Source: VAXT01 sp963850415 (GTDB lineage Bacteria > Actinomycetota > Thermoleophilia > Gaiellales > Gaiellaceae). From it: a DNA stretch of 64,000 nt. The notes under the pieces were generated by a model that made no database searches, was not told the DNA's origin, and saw only the letters and a list, made by a program, of their open reading frames with translations. Shown one piece after another: positions 43,396-52,709 of the stretch. Positions within the stretch are counted from its first letter, which is position 1; every line of letters starts with the position of its first letter. The position numbers were made by a program, and so were the translations under genes. The stretch covers positions 620,001 to 684,000 of the forward strand of contig CAWKLE010000002.1 of NCBI GenBank assembly GCA_963850415.1, in the 5' to 3' direction.

Positions 43396-44487
43396 CTAAC
43401 TCTTCGCGGAGACCTCTTCGACGACAGCCTCGGCCTCCTTCTTGCCGGCGGCGCCGTTCTCCGCGGCCACGGTCGGAAGCAGCCGCGCGGAGGCGATCGC
43501 GCCCTCGCCGAGCTCAGCCTGGATGCGGTGGACGATCTTCTCGGCCGCGTCCGGATGCTCGCGCAGGAAGGCCGCGGCGTTCTGGCGCCCCTGCCCGAGC
43601 CGCTCGTCGTCGAAGCTGAAGTACGACCCCGACTTCTGGACGACCTTGCGATCGATCCCGGCCTCGAGCACCGTGCCCTCCCAGGAGATGCCCGAGCCGT
43701 AGATGATGTCGAACTCGGCCTGCTTGAACGGCGGCGCAACCTTGTTCTTGACCACCTTCACGCGAACGCGGTTGCCGATTGCCTCGACCCCTTCTTTCAG
43801 CGTCTCGATGCGGCGGATGTCGAGCCGCACCGACGAGTAGAACTTCAGCGCGCGGCCGCCCGGAGTCGTCTCCGGCGAGCCGAACATGACACCGATCTTC
43901 TCGCGCAGCTGGTTCGTGAAAAGGCAGATCGTGTCGGTGCGGTTGAGCGTGCCCGCGAGCTTGCGCAGCGCCTGGCTCATGAGCCGCGCCTGGAGGCCGA
44001 CGTGGCTGTCGCCCATCTCGCCCTCGATCTCGGCCTTCGGCGTCAGGGCCGCGACCGAGTCGACGGCGACGACGTCGAGCGCGCCCGAGCGGATCAGCAG
44101 CTCGGCGATCTCGAGCGCCTGCTCGCCATTGTCCGGCTGCGAGACGAGCAGCTCCTCGATGTTGACCCCGATTCTGCGCGCGTATTGCGGGTCCATCGCG
44201 TGCTCGGCGTCGATGAAGGCGCAGATCCCGCCGCGGCGCTGCGCCTCGGCGATCACGTGGTAGACGAGCGTCGTCTTCCCCGACGATTCCGGGCCGAAGA
44301 TCTCGACGATGCGCCCGCGGGGCAGTCCGCCCACCCCGAGGGCGAGGTCGAGCGTGAGCGATCCCGTCGAGATCGCGCCGGTCGAAACGTGCGCCGCGTC
44401 GTTCATGCGCATGACCGAGCCCTTGCCGAACTGGCGCTCGATCTGGCCGAGTGCGACGTCGAGTGACTCCTCCCGATCCACCCTCAT
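43396..44487 (-). CDS. recA: Recombinase RecA
   Basis: 363-aa recombination and SOS-response ATPase. Features: ALGQIERQFGKGSVMRM opening, Walker A GPESSGKT near residues 65-72, FIDAEHAMD, SVAALTPKAEIEGEMGD, and LFTNQLREKIGV. The extra C-terminal Lys/Glu/Ala-rich tail is usual for actinobacteria. The ATG overlaps the thpR stop (ATGA); recX follows directly. No LexA-type SOS box is apparent because the gene is internal to the cinA-thpR-recA run. Confidence 0.98.
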   Translation of the reverse strand: MRVDREESLDVALGQIERQFGKGSVMRMNDAAHVSTGAISTGSLTLDLALGVGGLPRGRIVEIFGPESSGKTTLVYHVIAEAQRRGGICAFIDAEHAMDPQYARRIGVNIEELLVSQPDNGEQALEIAELLIRSGALDVVAVDSVAALTPKAEIEGEMGDSHVGLQARLMSQALRKLAGTLNRTDTICLFTNQLREKIGVMFGSPETTPGGRALKFYSSVRLDIRRIETLKEGVEAIGNRVRVKVVKNKVAPPFKQAEFDIIYGSGISWEGTVLEAGIDRKVVQKSGSYFSFDDERLGQGRQNAAAFLREHPDAAEKIVHRIQAELGEGAIASARLLPTVAAENGAAGKKEAEAVVEEVSAKS

Positions 44488-45044
44488 CCACCTCCTAGCG
44501 GAACCGACTCCAAGACTTCGTACTGCGCCCCGTCAGGCCGCAGTCGGGACATGTAAACAGCAGCGTCGGACATCGTCACCGGCCCCAGACCCGGGAGCGA
44601 GGGCTCGAGCCGGGGACGCTCGCGAAAGCGGACGACCGTGACGTGCGGAAGCCACCTCCGCTGCTCCGGCTCGTAGACGCCGAGGCGTTCCAGCCGACCA
44701 TGCGCGTCCTCCGCGATCCGGGTCGCACGCTCCTGCTCGTCGTCGAGGACGAGCATCCCGACCGAGCGCGTCTCGCGGTACCTGACCGGTGTGAGGATGG
44801 GCCGGGCCACACCCTCGACGGCTCCCCGCAGAGCACTCGCGATGGCCTCGACCTCGCCAGCGGGCCGTGAGCCGAGAAAGGCGATCGTGACATGCAGGTT
44901 CTCGACGGGAACGAGCCGGACGCGCTCCACGGCCAGCTGCTCCTGCTGCCACGCGGCGACAGCGTGTGCGGCCGCGTCGGGCAGACGGAAGCCGAGAAAG
45001 AGGCGTAAACGCTCATCGGCACCGACGGTACCGAAGGAGCTCAT
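44484..45044 (-). CDS. thpR: RNA 2',3'-cyclic phosphodiesterase (2H family, ThpR)
   Basis: 186-aa 2H phosphoesterase formerly called 2'-5' RNA ligase. Both catalytic HxTx motifs are present (HVTIAFLG near residue 45 and HVTVVRF near residue 130). It hydrolyses 2',3'-cyclic phosphate RNA ends. The ATG at 45044 overlaps the cinA stop and its own stop overlaps recA, which places it firmly in the cinA-thpR-recA operon seen in many actinobacteria. The open frame extending to 45461 is a cinA shadow. Confidence 0.92.
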   Translation of the reverse strand: MSSFGTVGADERLRLFLGFRLPDAAAHAVAAWQQEQLAVERVRLVPVENLHVTIAFLGSRPAGEVEAIASALRGAVEGVARPILTPVRYRETRSVGMLVLDDEQERATRIAEDAHGRLERLGVYEPEQRRWLPHVTVVRFRERPRLEPSLPGLGPVTMSDAAVYMSRLRPDGAQYEVLESVPLGGG

Positions 45045-46312
45045 GCAGGAGTGTGGCGGATCTGTGTCAGAAGCTCGCGCAGCAGGTGGAGCGCGGCGGC
45101 GGTCGCGCGGCGGCGCACCGCCTCGCGGTCTCCGGGCAGGTTCAACTCGCGGGCCAGCTCGGCTCCGCGGCCGGACGCATGGAGGTAGACGAGCCCGACC
45201 GGCTTCTCGGGCGATCCTCCTCCCGGGCCTGCGATGCCCGTTACGGAGACGGCGACGTCCGCGCCGAGCGACTCCTTCGCGCCGCGGGCCATCGCGGACG
45301 CGGTCTCGGCGGACACCGCCCCGAGCGCCGCCAGCGTCTCGTCGCTCACGCCGAGCCGAGCGTGCTTGATGCCGTTGTCGTACGCCACGACGCCGCCGCG
45401 GAAGACGTCGCTCGCCCCCGGCACCGACGTCAGCCGCGCGGCGACGAGCCCGCCGGTGCACGACTCCGCCGCCGCCAGCGATAGGCCCCGCGCGCGGGCC
45501 AGGTCGAGCACGAGCTCCTCCACGGGCCGGTCGTCCTCGGCGAAGATCGACCCACCGAGCGCGGCGCGGAAGCTCTGCGCCAGCTCCTCGGCCCCGCCGA
45601 ACAGCTCGATCCAGATCTCGCCTGCATGCGCGCAGATCGTCGCCTGCACGCCCTCGGGCTCTCCTCCGGCCTCGGCGAGCGCCCGGGCGACCGCCGACTC
45701 GCTGACCCCGTACACGCGCAACACGCGCCGCTCAGGCGCCTGGGCCTGATCGAGCACCGCTCGGACCGCCCTGTCCTCCAACGCCGCGCTCCAGAGCCTG
45801 CGCAGCTCCGGCGGCGGCCCGGGCAAGACGACCGCGACCGCTTCGTCCGTCTCGACGACGAGCCCGGGAGCGGTCCCGGCGATCCCGATCACGCGTCCGC
45901 CGGCGGGAACGGTGGCCTGCTTGCGGACTCCCTCCTCGAACTCCGCGTACGGCCGGCCGAGCCGATCGGCGATCCGCCTCGACACGGCTTCGATCTCCCG
46001 CTCGAGCTCCGGCAGCACGACCGCCTCGAGCCCTGCGGCCCGGGCCAGCAACTCGACGGTGCGGTCGTCGTGCGTCGGCCCGAGGCCGCCCGAGAGGACG
46101 AGCAGGTCGGAGTCGAGCCCCTCGCGAATGGCCGGTTCGAGCTCCGCCTCGTCGTCGCCGACGATCCTGATCGACGACGGCTCCAGGCCCAGCCGCGTCA
46201 GCTCCTCGGCCAGGAACGGCCCGTTCGAGTCCCGCCGGCTCCCGCGGATCAGCTCGCTGCCGGTGACGAGGACCTCGGTCCTAGGCGCCGCCTTCGGCGC
46301 CGTCCTCAGCAT
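45041..46312 (-). CDS. cinA: CinA-family protein (damage-inducible, nicotinamide-nucleotide amidase type)
   Basis: 423-aa two-domain CinA. The N-terminal COG1058/MoCF domain (residues 1-170: VTGSELIRGSRRDSNGPFL, SGGLGPTHDD) has an ADP-ribose pyrophosphatase-like role. The C-terminal domain (residues 260-415: AAAESCTGGLVAARLT, SVTGIAGPGGG) is the nicotinamide mononucleotide deamidase. It feeds pyridine-nucleotide recycling and is co-transcribed with recA in many bacteria. The ATG at 46312 is taken as the start; no strong Shine-Dalgarno is seen. Confidence 0.93.
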   Translation of the reverse strand: MLRTAPKAAPRTEVLVTGSELIRGSRRDSNGPFLAEELTRLGLEPSSIRIVGDDEAELEPAIREGLDSDLLVLSGGLGPTHDDRTVELLARAAGLEAVVLPELEREIEAVSRRIADRLGRPYAEFEEGVRKQATVPAGGRVIGIAGTAPGLVVETDEAVAVVLPGPPPELRRLWSAALEDRAVRAVLDQAQAPERRVLRVYGVSESAVARALAEAGGEPEGVQATICAHAGEIWIELFGGAEELAQSFRAALGGSIFAEDDRPVEELVLDLARARGLSLAAAESCTGGLVAARLTSVPGASDVFRGGVVAYDNGIKHARLGVSDETLAALGAVSAETASAMARGAKESLGADVAVSVTGIAGPGGGSPEKPVGLVYLHASGRGAELARELNLPGDREAVRRRATAAALHLLRELLTQIRHTPA

Positions 46313-46388
46313 GCGCGGGCTCGGCCCGTGCAGACGTCGGAAAGGACCGGTCGACGCGTTTGAGGCCTCAACGCCTCGGCTCTGAGGA

Positions 46389-47120
46389 TCAAGCTGGCGC
46401 TGCTGCGAGCTGGACGCGCTGCGGCGTCACCTCGAGCCAGCGCCGAGACCCGGTGCCGGCGCCCGGCACGACACGCGACCGGCCGTTCAGCTTCAGCCTC
46501 AGGTTCGCAGGCGCGAACACGTAGACCCAGAGATGCCGTCCGACGAAGCGATGGCGACGGCCGCTCTCGAGCGTGCCCTCGTAGATCGGCTTCCCGGTGC
46601 GCCGCCCACGGTAGACGACGACGTACGCGCCGCCCTTGATGCCCGAGGCGACGAGGTTGGCCACCGGTTTCGGGTGCGTCTTCTTCTTGGTCTTCGTGTT
46701 GACCGACAGCGCCGCGTTCTGGCTGCCGGACCCGCCCCAGATCCAGGCTGCGAACACGAACACGGTCAGGCCGGCGATCGCGGCGAGCGTGATCATGACC
46801 GCCTTATTCTGGAACGCGCCCCCGCGCCCCGGCCGCGCGACGGTCGGCTTGAACGGGCGCTGCTCCTCCTCCTCTTCGAACTCGCCTCGCACGTAGCGCG
46901 AGTTGAACTCGTCGACGTAGAGCTGCCCGTCCAGGCCGAGATGGTCCGCGTACGAGCGGAGGAAGCCCTTGACGTACGTCTGGGCGGGCAGGACTTCGAA
47001 CTGCTCGTCCTCCAGGGCGCGCAGGTACTTCCCGCGGATCTTCGTCGACTGCTCGATCTCGACGAAGTCGAGCCCTTGCCGGAGACGAGCCTCGCGGAGG
47101 CTGTTGCCGATCTCGAACAC
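46389..47120 (-). CDS. rodZ: RodZ-like helix-turn-helix membrane protein
   Basis: 243-aa cell-shape protein homologue. An N-terminal Xre-type HTH (FEIGNSLREARLRQGLDFVE, then LRALEDEQFEVLPAQTYVKG, residues 1-70), an acidic linker with a run of five Glu, one transmembrane helix (about residues 108-128), and a periplasmic DUF4115-like beta domain. In rod-shaped cells RodZ links MreB to the membrane. The GTG at 47120 gives the typical opening; TTG 47126 is possible. A TAGACT sits 9 nt upstream. Position before cinA is conserved in Actinobacteria. Confidence 0.88.
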   Translation of the reverse strand: MFEIGNSLREARLRQGLDFVEIEQSTKIRGKYLRALEDEQFEVLPAQTYVKGFLRSYADHLGLDGQLYVDEFNSRYVRGEFEEEEEQRPFKPTVARPGRGGAFQNKAVMITLAAIAGLTVFVFAAWIWGGSGSQNAALSVNTKTKKKTHPKPVANLVASGIKGGAYVVVYRGRRTGKPIYEGTLESGRRHRFVGRHLWVYVFAPANLRLKLNGRSRVVPGAGTGSRRWLEVTPQRVQLAAAPA

Positions 47121-47129
47121 CGGCAACCG

Positions 47130-47135
47130 AGTCTA
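47130..47135 (-). promoter_or_regulatory. Putative -10 (TAGACT) for rodZ overlapping the previous stop
   Basis: Minus-strand TAGACT begins with the TAG stop of the 47133-47549 gene and lies 9 nt before the rodZ GTG. Confidence 0.35.
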
Positions 47136-47549
47136 CGACAAGACGTGGTACTGGACGTAGTAAAAGGCGAGCGCGATCGCTCCGATCAGCGCCAGATACA
47201 GCCCGAGCCAGCCGAGGATACGCCCCAGGCGAGCCGAACGTGCACCGCGGGCGCGCCCGACTGTCCGCTCGAGCCTCCTGCGCGCCCGCCTCGCGAGCCG
47301 GATCGCGACGATGCCGAGGATCGCCGCCACGGGCACCGCGTACCCGGCGTGGATGAGGCGCAGGTCGTTGCGGTAGTTCGTGACCAGGACCCCGACCGGG
47401 ATCGCAGCGACAGCGAGCAGGCCGATGAGCACCGAGAAGCCCGCCGCGCGGTTGCGCGGCCGAGGCCCGTTACCGGATTGCGTGCGTGAGTTCGTCGTCT
47501 GTGCCATCTCGAGCGTCAGTTGGGACGGCTGCGGCGGCCGAGCTGCCAC
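47133..47549 (-). CDS. Three-helix membrane protein of unknown function
   Basis: Not recognised. 138 aa with a disordered, polar N-terminus (residues 1-34) and three hydrophobic helices (about 37-56, 66-86 and 110-131) separated by an Arg-rich cytoplasmic loop. It lies between the ABC importer and rodZ. The start is taken as GTG 47549; the ATG at 47507 is an alternative with equally weak context. Confidence 0.65.
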   Translation of the reverse strand: MAARPPQPSQLTLEMAQTTNSRTQSGNGPRPRNRAAGFSVLIGLLAVAAIPVGVLVTNYRNDLRLIHAGYAVPVAAILGIVAIRLARRARRRLERTVGRARGARSARLGRILGWLGLYLALIGAIALAFYYVQYHVLS

Positions 47550-47582
47550 GGCCTCGTTGGTCGGCGGCGCCGAGTCGGCGCC

Positions 47583-48782
47583 TTATTGCTTGACGTAGGG
47601 GCGGCCAACGGCGGCGGGCGGAGTCGAGCGGCCGATCACGCCTGCGACGGCGATCAGCGTGATCACGTACGGCAGCGCCTGGAATAGCGTCGCGGCGGTC
47701 GCCGAGTAGACGGGCAGGCGATAGGCGATCGCCGTCGAGAGCCCGAAGAGGAGCGCCGCTCCGAAGGCGCCGAATGGGCGCCAGTTCCCGAAGATGAGCG
47801 CCGCAAGCGCGATGAAGCCGCGGCCCGCCGTCACGTTCTCGTTGTACGTGCCCAGGTAACCGACGGTCAGGAACGCACCACCGGCTGCGGCGAGCATCCC
47901 GGAGAGGATGACCGAGAAGTAGCGAAGCAGATAGACGTTGATCCCGACCGTGTCGGCCGCGCGCGGGTGCTCGCCGCAGGCCCGGATGCGCAGTCCGAGC
48001 GGCGTCTTGAACATGACGAAGTACGAGGCGACGACGACCGCCATCGCACCCCAGATCATCAGGTTGAGGTGCCCGAAGGCCTCCGAGAAGAACCCGTGGT
48101 TGCTGTTGCTCGTCAGATTCACGTCCGGGATCTGCGAGACGCCCGGCGGGACGTTGTTGCCGTGGTAGAGCTGGACGAAGAAGTAGCCCGTGATCCCGAG
48201 CGCGAGGAAGTTGACGGCGACGCCGCCCACGATCTGATCGGCGCGCAGGTGGATCGCGAAGAACGCGTGCACGAGCGCCAGCAGGCCGCCGGAGATGATC
48301 CCGATCACGAGCCCGCCGACCCAGCTCCCCGTCTTGTCGGCGCCCCAGATGCCCCAGAACGCCCCCATCAGCATCATCCCCTCGAGACCGATGTTCACGA
48401 CCCCCGAGCGCTCGGAGAACATGCCCCCGATCGCGGCGTAGGTCAGGGGCGTGGCGAAGACGAGCATCGACGCGATCAGACTCGCGGTGAAGACCTGATT
48501 CAGGTCTGCGGTGCTCGAGCGGGTCGCGAGCACGCCGAGGGCGACCCCGAGGAGCCCGACCACGACCGCGCCCCAGCCCGCGCGCCGGGCGCCCCGGCTC
48601 GCGGCGAACACGCCCGCGAACGCGGCGAGGATCCCGAAGAGTGCGGGCCAGATCGGTGACCGGGCCGTGATCGGGGGAATCACGGCCACGAACGCGACCA
48701 CCCCGAGTGCGAATCCGTACCCGGCGACCGCCTTCGGCCGCACGAAGCGCGCCGCGTCGAGCTGTCCCACGTACGTGCTCAC
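47583..48782 (-). CDS. ABC transporter permease, nucleoside/BMP type (second permease)
   Basis: 399-aa inner-membrane permease of the BPD_transp_2 family (YufQ/NupQ type). About ten hydrophobic helices; the conserved core GMFSERSGVVNIGLEGMML lies near residues 124-142. It should pair with the upstream permease to form the channel of a nucleoside-type importer. The GTGA overlap with the upstream permease gene shows coupled translation. The substrate (nucleosides, purines or similar) is inferred from the BMP-type binding protein. Confidence 0.92.
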   Translation of the reverse strand: MSTYVGQLDAARFVRPKAVAGYGFALGVVAFVAVIPPITARSPIWPALFGILAAFAGVFAASRGARRAGWGAVVVGLLGVALGVLATRSSTADLNQVFTASLIASMLVFATPLTYAAIGGMFSERSGVVNIGLEGMMLMGAFWGIWGADKTGSWVGGLVIGIISGGLLALVHAFFAIHLRADQIVGGVAVNFLALGITGYFFVQLYHGNNVPPGVSQIPDVNLTSNSNHGFFSEAFGHLNLMIWGAMAVVVASYFVMFKTPLGLRIRACGEHPRAADTVGINVYLLRYFSVILSGMLAAAGGAFLTVGYLGTYNENVTAGRGFIALAALIFGNWRPFGAFGAALLFGLSTAIAYRLPVYSATAATLFQALPYVITLIAVAGVIGRSTPPAAVGRPYVKQ

Positions 48783-50014
48783 GACGCCGCCTCCGCCGCG
48801 GGCTGCTTCGGAGGCCGCTTGCGCAACCGTCCGCCCGCGCGCCAGACCGCGATGATGAGGAGGTCCGCACCGACGAAGAGGACGACGAGGCCCTGGATGA
48901 GCTCGGTCAGGTGGCCGGCGAGGCTCGGGTCGATCACGTTCGACTGCAGGCCGTGCGTCGTCCCGAAGAGGAGCGCGCCGAAGAGGAGCGCGGCGAGCCC
49001 AACTCCGACCGCGGTGTTCCGGCCGAGCAGCGCGACCGCGATCCCGAGGAACCCGATGCTCGAGGCCTGGACGTCCGACGTCCCGATGTGGAAGAGGTAG
49101 CCGAGCATGTCGAGCCCGCCCGCGAGGCCCGCAAAGGCCCCGGAGATGGCCATCGCGCGCACGTAGTTCGTGCGCACCTTGATCCCGCCGTACGCGGCTG
49201 CGTCGGGGTTGTAGCCGACCGCCCGCACCTCATAGCCGAGCGTCGTCCGGTTGAGGATCGCCCAGAAGACGATCAGCGCCGCGATCGCGACGAAGAACCC
49301 GATGTGCAGGCCCTGGAGCTCGGGGTCGCCCCAGAAGACGGGCAGCTTCGCGCTCTTCGCGATGTCGCCCGAGATCGGGATGTCGAGTGGCTTGTTCGCC
49401 GCACCCTGGAGCGGCCCGCCCTGCTGGAAGAGGTAGCTCCCGATCCAGAAGGCGATCCAGTTGAGCATGATCGTCGTGATCACCTCGTGGGCGCCGACCG
49501 CGGCTTTGAGGAAGCCGGCGATCGCGGCCCACGCGGCCCCGGCGAGGGCGGCCGCGCCGATTCCGAGCAGGATGTGAGCCGGGCGGGTCATGTTGACGAA
49601 GCTCGTGCCCACCCAGCTCGCGACGAAGAGCCCCATGAAGTACTGGCCCTGGCCGCCGATGTTGAAGAGCCCGCAGCGGAAGGCGAACGCCACGGCGAGA
49701 CCCGTCAGGATCAGGGTCGTCGTCTGGAGGAGTGTCTGGGAGAGGTTGTACGGCGCCGTGTGCGCGGTGTTGACGTCCCAGGGGTGCGCGAGCCAGTTGA
49801 GCCCTGCGCCCTGCACGATGTCGCGGTAGGCGAGGAACGGGTTGTGCCCCGAGGCGAGGACGACGAGCCCTCCGATCGCGAACGCGAGCGCCGCCGTGGC
49901 CAACGGGACTGCGATCCCGCCCGCGCGGTGCAGGGCATCGAGCCGGCCCGCAGGCGTCGTCGGCGGCGTGTCGGGCTCGGGCGGCTTCTGGGAAGGAGCG
50001 AGGCCCTCGCTCAC
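48779..50014 (-). CDS. ABC transporter permease, nucleoside/BMP type (first permease)
   Basis: 411-aa permease of the same family (YufP/NupP type). A cytoplasmic proline-rich N-terminus (residues 1-30) precedes about ten helices; AFRCGLFNIGGQGQYFMG and the EVITTIMLNWIA segment are the family's conserved loops. It lies between the ATPase and the second permease with GTGA overlaps on both sides, so the stoichiometry of the complex is set by coupled translation. Confidence 0.92.
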   Translation of the reverse strand: MSEGLAPSQKPPEPDTPPTTPAGRLDALHRAGGIAVPLATAALAFAIGGLVVLASGHNPFLAYRDIVQGAGLNWLAHPWDVNTAHTAPYNLSQTLLQTTTLILTGLAVAFAFRCGLFNIGGQGQYFMGLFVASWVGTSFVNMTRPAHILLGIGAAALAGAAWAAIAGFLKAAVGAHEVITTIMLNWIAFWIGSYLFQQGGPLQGAANKPLDIPISGDIAKSAKLPVFWGDPELQGLHIGFFVAIAALIVFWAILNRTTLGYEVRAVGYNPDAAAYGGIKVRTNYVRAMAISGAFAGLAGGLDMLGYLFHIGTSDVQASSIGFLGIAVALLGRNTAVGVGLAALLFGALLFGTTHGLQSNVIDPSLAGHLTELIQGLVVLFVGADLLIIAVWRAGGRLRKRPPKQPAAEAAS

Positions 50015-51540
50015 GCTGCGTCCTCCCGCTTCGCGCCGAGCATCTCCAGCCCGATCTCCGCCTCGTCCGCGTCCGTGCCGTGCTCGCCGACGAGCTCGCC
50101 TTCGTAGATGACGAGGATGCGGTCGGAGAGGGACAGGATCTCCTCGAGCTCGAGCGATACGAGCAGGATCCCGCGTCCCTCGTCGCGCTCCTCGACGAGC
50201 CGGCGGTGCAGGTACTCGATCGCGCCCACGTCGAGCCCGCGGGTCGGCTGCGCCGCGATCAGCACCTTCGGGTCGCGGGAGATCTCGCGGGCGGCGACGA
50301 CCTTCTGCTGGTTCCCGCCGGAGAGCGCCGACGCCTTCGTCGTCGGCCCGCCTCCGCGGACGTCGAACTCCTCGATCAGGCGCCGCGCCAGCTCGATGAA
50401 CCGTCTCGGGAAGATCCAGCCGAAGCGCGCCATCGGCGGCCTCGAGTAGTCGTGCAGCTGCGTGTTCTCGGCGATCGTGAACTCGAGGACGAGCCCGCGG
50501 CGCTGCCGGTCCTCCGGGATGTGCCCGAGGCCGGCGTCGAGCATCCGGCGCACGCTCGGCCGCTCGACCTCCCGGCCGGCGATCGCGACGCGTCCGCTCT
50601 CCCGCTTGCGGAGCCCGGTGAGCGCCTCGATCAGCTCGCTCTGGCCGTTGCCGTCGACGCCTGCGATGCCGACGATCTCGCCGGCATGCACCGAGAGCGA
50701 GACGCCCTTGACGGTTGGGAGCCCGCGATCGTCGAGCACGTGGAGGTCGTTCACCTCGAGCAGCGCGTCGCCGTCCTGTTTCGCAGGCGTCTTCTCGACC
50801 TGCAGGAGGACTTCACGCCCCACCATCATCCGTGCGAGCCCGGCTTCCGTCGCGCCTTCGCGCGGGACGGTGTCGACCTTCTTGCCCCGCCGCAGGACCG
50901 TGATCCGGTCGGCGATCTCGAGCACCTCGTTCAGCTTGTGCGAGATGAAGATCACGGACATGCCCTCCCGGACCAGGCTGCGCAGGATCTGGAAGAGCTC
51001 GCCCGCCTCCTGTGGCGTCAGGACCGCCGTCGGCTCGTCGAGGATCAACACGTCCGCCGCGCGGTAGAGCGCCTTCAGGATCTCGACCCGCTGCTCCTGG
51101 CCGACGCCGATGTTCTGCACCTTCGCCTCGGGGTCGATGGCCAGCTTGTACGAGAGCGAGAGCTCGGCCACGCGCTTCTCGGCGGCTTCGCGATCGAAGA
51201 AGATCCCTTCGCGCGTCGGCTCGTTGGCGAGGACGATGTTCTCGGCGACCGTCATCACCGGGATCAGCATGAAGTGCTGGTGCACCATCCCGATCCCGCT
51301 CTGGATCGCATCCTTCGCGGAGGTGAACGTGACCGGTTTTCCTTTGAGCCTGATCTCGCCCTCGTCCGGCTGATAGAGGCCGTACAGGACGTTCATCAAC
51401 GTCGACTTGCCCGCGCCGTTCTCGCCGAGGACCGCGTGAACCTCGCCGGGTTTCAGGTCGAAGTCCACGCGATCGTTGGCGACGATGCCGGAGAATCTCT
51501 TCGTGATCCCCCGCATCTCGAGAACAGGTCCCGCCTCCAC
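50011..51540 (-). CDS. ABC transporter ATP-binding protein with two nucleotide-binding domains
   Basis: 509-aa duplicated ATPase of sugar/nucleoside importers (YufO/NupO type). Domain 1 has Walker A GENGAGKST, the signature IGVGQEQRVEILKAL and Walker B VLILDEPTA. Domain 2, from about residue 255, has a degenerate Walker A (GVDGNGQSEL) and signature LSGGNQQKVV. One intact and one altered site is normal for the family. The GTG at 51540 has TAGAAT 7 nt upstream, suggesting its own leaderless transcript besides read-through from the binding-protein gene. Confidence 0.94.
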   Translation of the reverse strand: MEAGPVLEMRGITKRFSGIVANDRVDFDLKPGEVHAVLGENGAGKSTLMNVLYGLYQPDEGEIRLKGKPVTFTSAKDAIQSGIGMVHQHFMLIPVMTVAENIVLANEPTREGIFFDREAAEKRVAELSLSYKLAIDPEAKVQNIGVGQEQRVEILKALYRAADVLILDEPTAVLTPQEAGELFQILRSLVREGMSVIFISHKLNEVLEIADRITVLRRGKKVDTVPREGATEAGLARMMVGREVLLQVEKTPAKQDGDALLEVNDLHVLDDRGLPTVKGVSLSVHAGEIVGIAGVDGNGQSELIEALTGLRKRESGRVAIAGREVERPSVRRMLDAGLGHIPEDRQRRGLVLEFTIAENTQLHDYSRPPMARFGWIFPRRFIELARRLIEEFDVRGGGPTTKASALSGGNQQKVVAAREISRDPKVLIAAQPTRGLDVGAIEYLHRRLVEERDEGRGILLVSLELEEILSLSDRILVIYEGELVGEHGTDADEAEIGLEMLGAKREDAA

Positions 51541-51547
51541 TGGCGCG

Positions 51548-51553
51548 ATTCTA
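51548..51553 (-). promoter_or_regulatory. Putative leaderless -10 (TAGAAT) for the ABC ATPase
   Basis: Minus-strand TAGAAT, 7-nt spacer, GTG at 51540; no Shine-Dalgarno. Confidence 0.45.
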
Positions 51554-51579
51554 GGGAGCCGCGAGGCGGAAGTTCGTTT

Positions 51580-52635
51580 CTACCCGAGCGTCGCGGGGAC
51601 CTTCACCTTCCCGTCGATGATCTGTTGCTTGAGCGCGTTCATCTTGTCGATCAGGTCCTGCGGGACGGCCGGATTGATCTTGCCGACGTCCATGCCGCCG
51701 TTCGCGAGGTTGAAGTTGAGGTCGGTTCCGCCGGCGAACTTGCCGTCCGCGACCTGCTTCACGGTGTCGAAGACACCGGTGTCGACCCGCTTGACGCCGC
51801 TCGTCAGGACGCGCTTCGCGTCGTTGTACTGGTCCTTGTCGACGCCGATTCCCCAGATCCCGGCCTGGTCGGCGGCGCTCAGCGTCCCGAGCCCGCAACC
51901 GCCGGCGACCTGGAAGAGCACCTGGGCGCCCTGCGAGATCTGGTTCTGGGCGACCGTCTTGCACTTGTCGGCCGCCACGAAGTCCTGCGAGTAGCCAACC
52001 AGGACCTTGATCTTGGGGTTCGCGAGCTTCGCGCAGTACTTGTAGCCGGCGATCCAGATGTCGACCGGCGGGATCTGGAGCCCGCCGACCGCTCCGATCA
52101 CCTGCTTGCCGCCCTGCTTCTTGACCATGTTCGCGGCGAGATTGCCGACGAGGCATCCGGACTCGTTCGCTGCGTACGTCAGGCCCTCGACGTTCGGGTT
52201 CTTCTTGAACGGCGGGACGGTGACCGAGTAGTCCGTGATCGCGAAGTGCTTGTCGGGGAACTTGTTGGCGATCTTGTTGGTCGCGTCCGCGAGCAGGAAG
52301 CCCGCCGAGATGATGATGTCGGCGTTCTGGCGGACCGCGCTCGTCAGGTTCGGGATGTAGTCGCTCACCTGGTTCGACTGCAGTGGGAGCGTCTTCACGC
52401 CGAGCTCGCTCTTCGCCTTGTTCAGGCCCTCGAGCTGGGACTGGTTGAACGAGCGGTCGTTGAACTTGCCGATGTCGCTGACGAGCGCAGCGAGGACGTC
52501 GCTGTGGCTGCTCGTGCTGGTCGTGTTCCCGCTCGAGCTCGAGTTGCTCTTGCCGCCGCCGCCGCAGCTCGCTGCACCGAGCGCGACTACCAGCGCCAGG
52601 GCCGCAATGAGCGGCCAACTCCATGTGTTACGCAC
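51580..52635 (-). CDS. BMP-family substrate-binding lipoprotein
   Basis: 351-aa extracellular solute-binding lipoprotein of the BMP/PnrA (Med) family, which binds nucleosides in characterised members. The GTG at 52635 has a strong AAGGAGGA Shine-Dalgarno. Signal peptide with lipobox around GAASC, then a Ser/Gly/Thr linker. Family features: SDIGKFNDRSFNQSQLEGL, IISAGFLLADATNK, and a VFQVAGGCGLGTL segment. It heads the ABC operon. The ligand cannot be assigned precisely. Confidence 0.93.
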   Translation of the reverse strand: MRNTWSWPLIAALALVVALGAASCGGGGKSNSSSSGNTTSTSSHSDVLAALVSDIGKFNDRSFNQSQLEGLNKAKSELGVKTLPLQSNQVSDYIPNLTSAVRQNADIIISAGFLLADATNKIANKFPDKHFAITDYSVTVPPFKKNPNVEGLTYAANESGCLVGNLAANMVKKQGGKQVIGAVGGLQIPPVDIWIAGYKYCAKLANPKIKVLVGYSQDFVAADKCKTVAQNQISQGAQVLFQVAGGCGLGTLSAADQAGIWGIGVDKDQYNDAKRVLTSGVKRVDTGVFDTVKQVADGKFAGGTDLNFNLANGGMDVGKINPAVPQDLIDKMNALKQQIIDGKVKVPATLG

Positions 52636-52709
52636 CAGTGTTCCTCCTTGCCCTCCGTCTTGGTCTTGGAGAGCGATCGTAAACCAGACGCAGAGGATAC
52701 GACTAGCGG

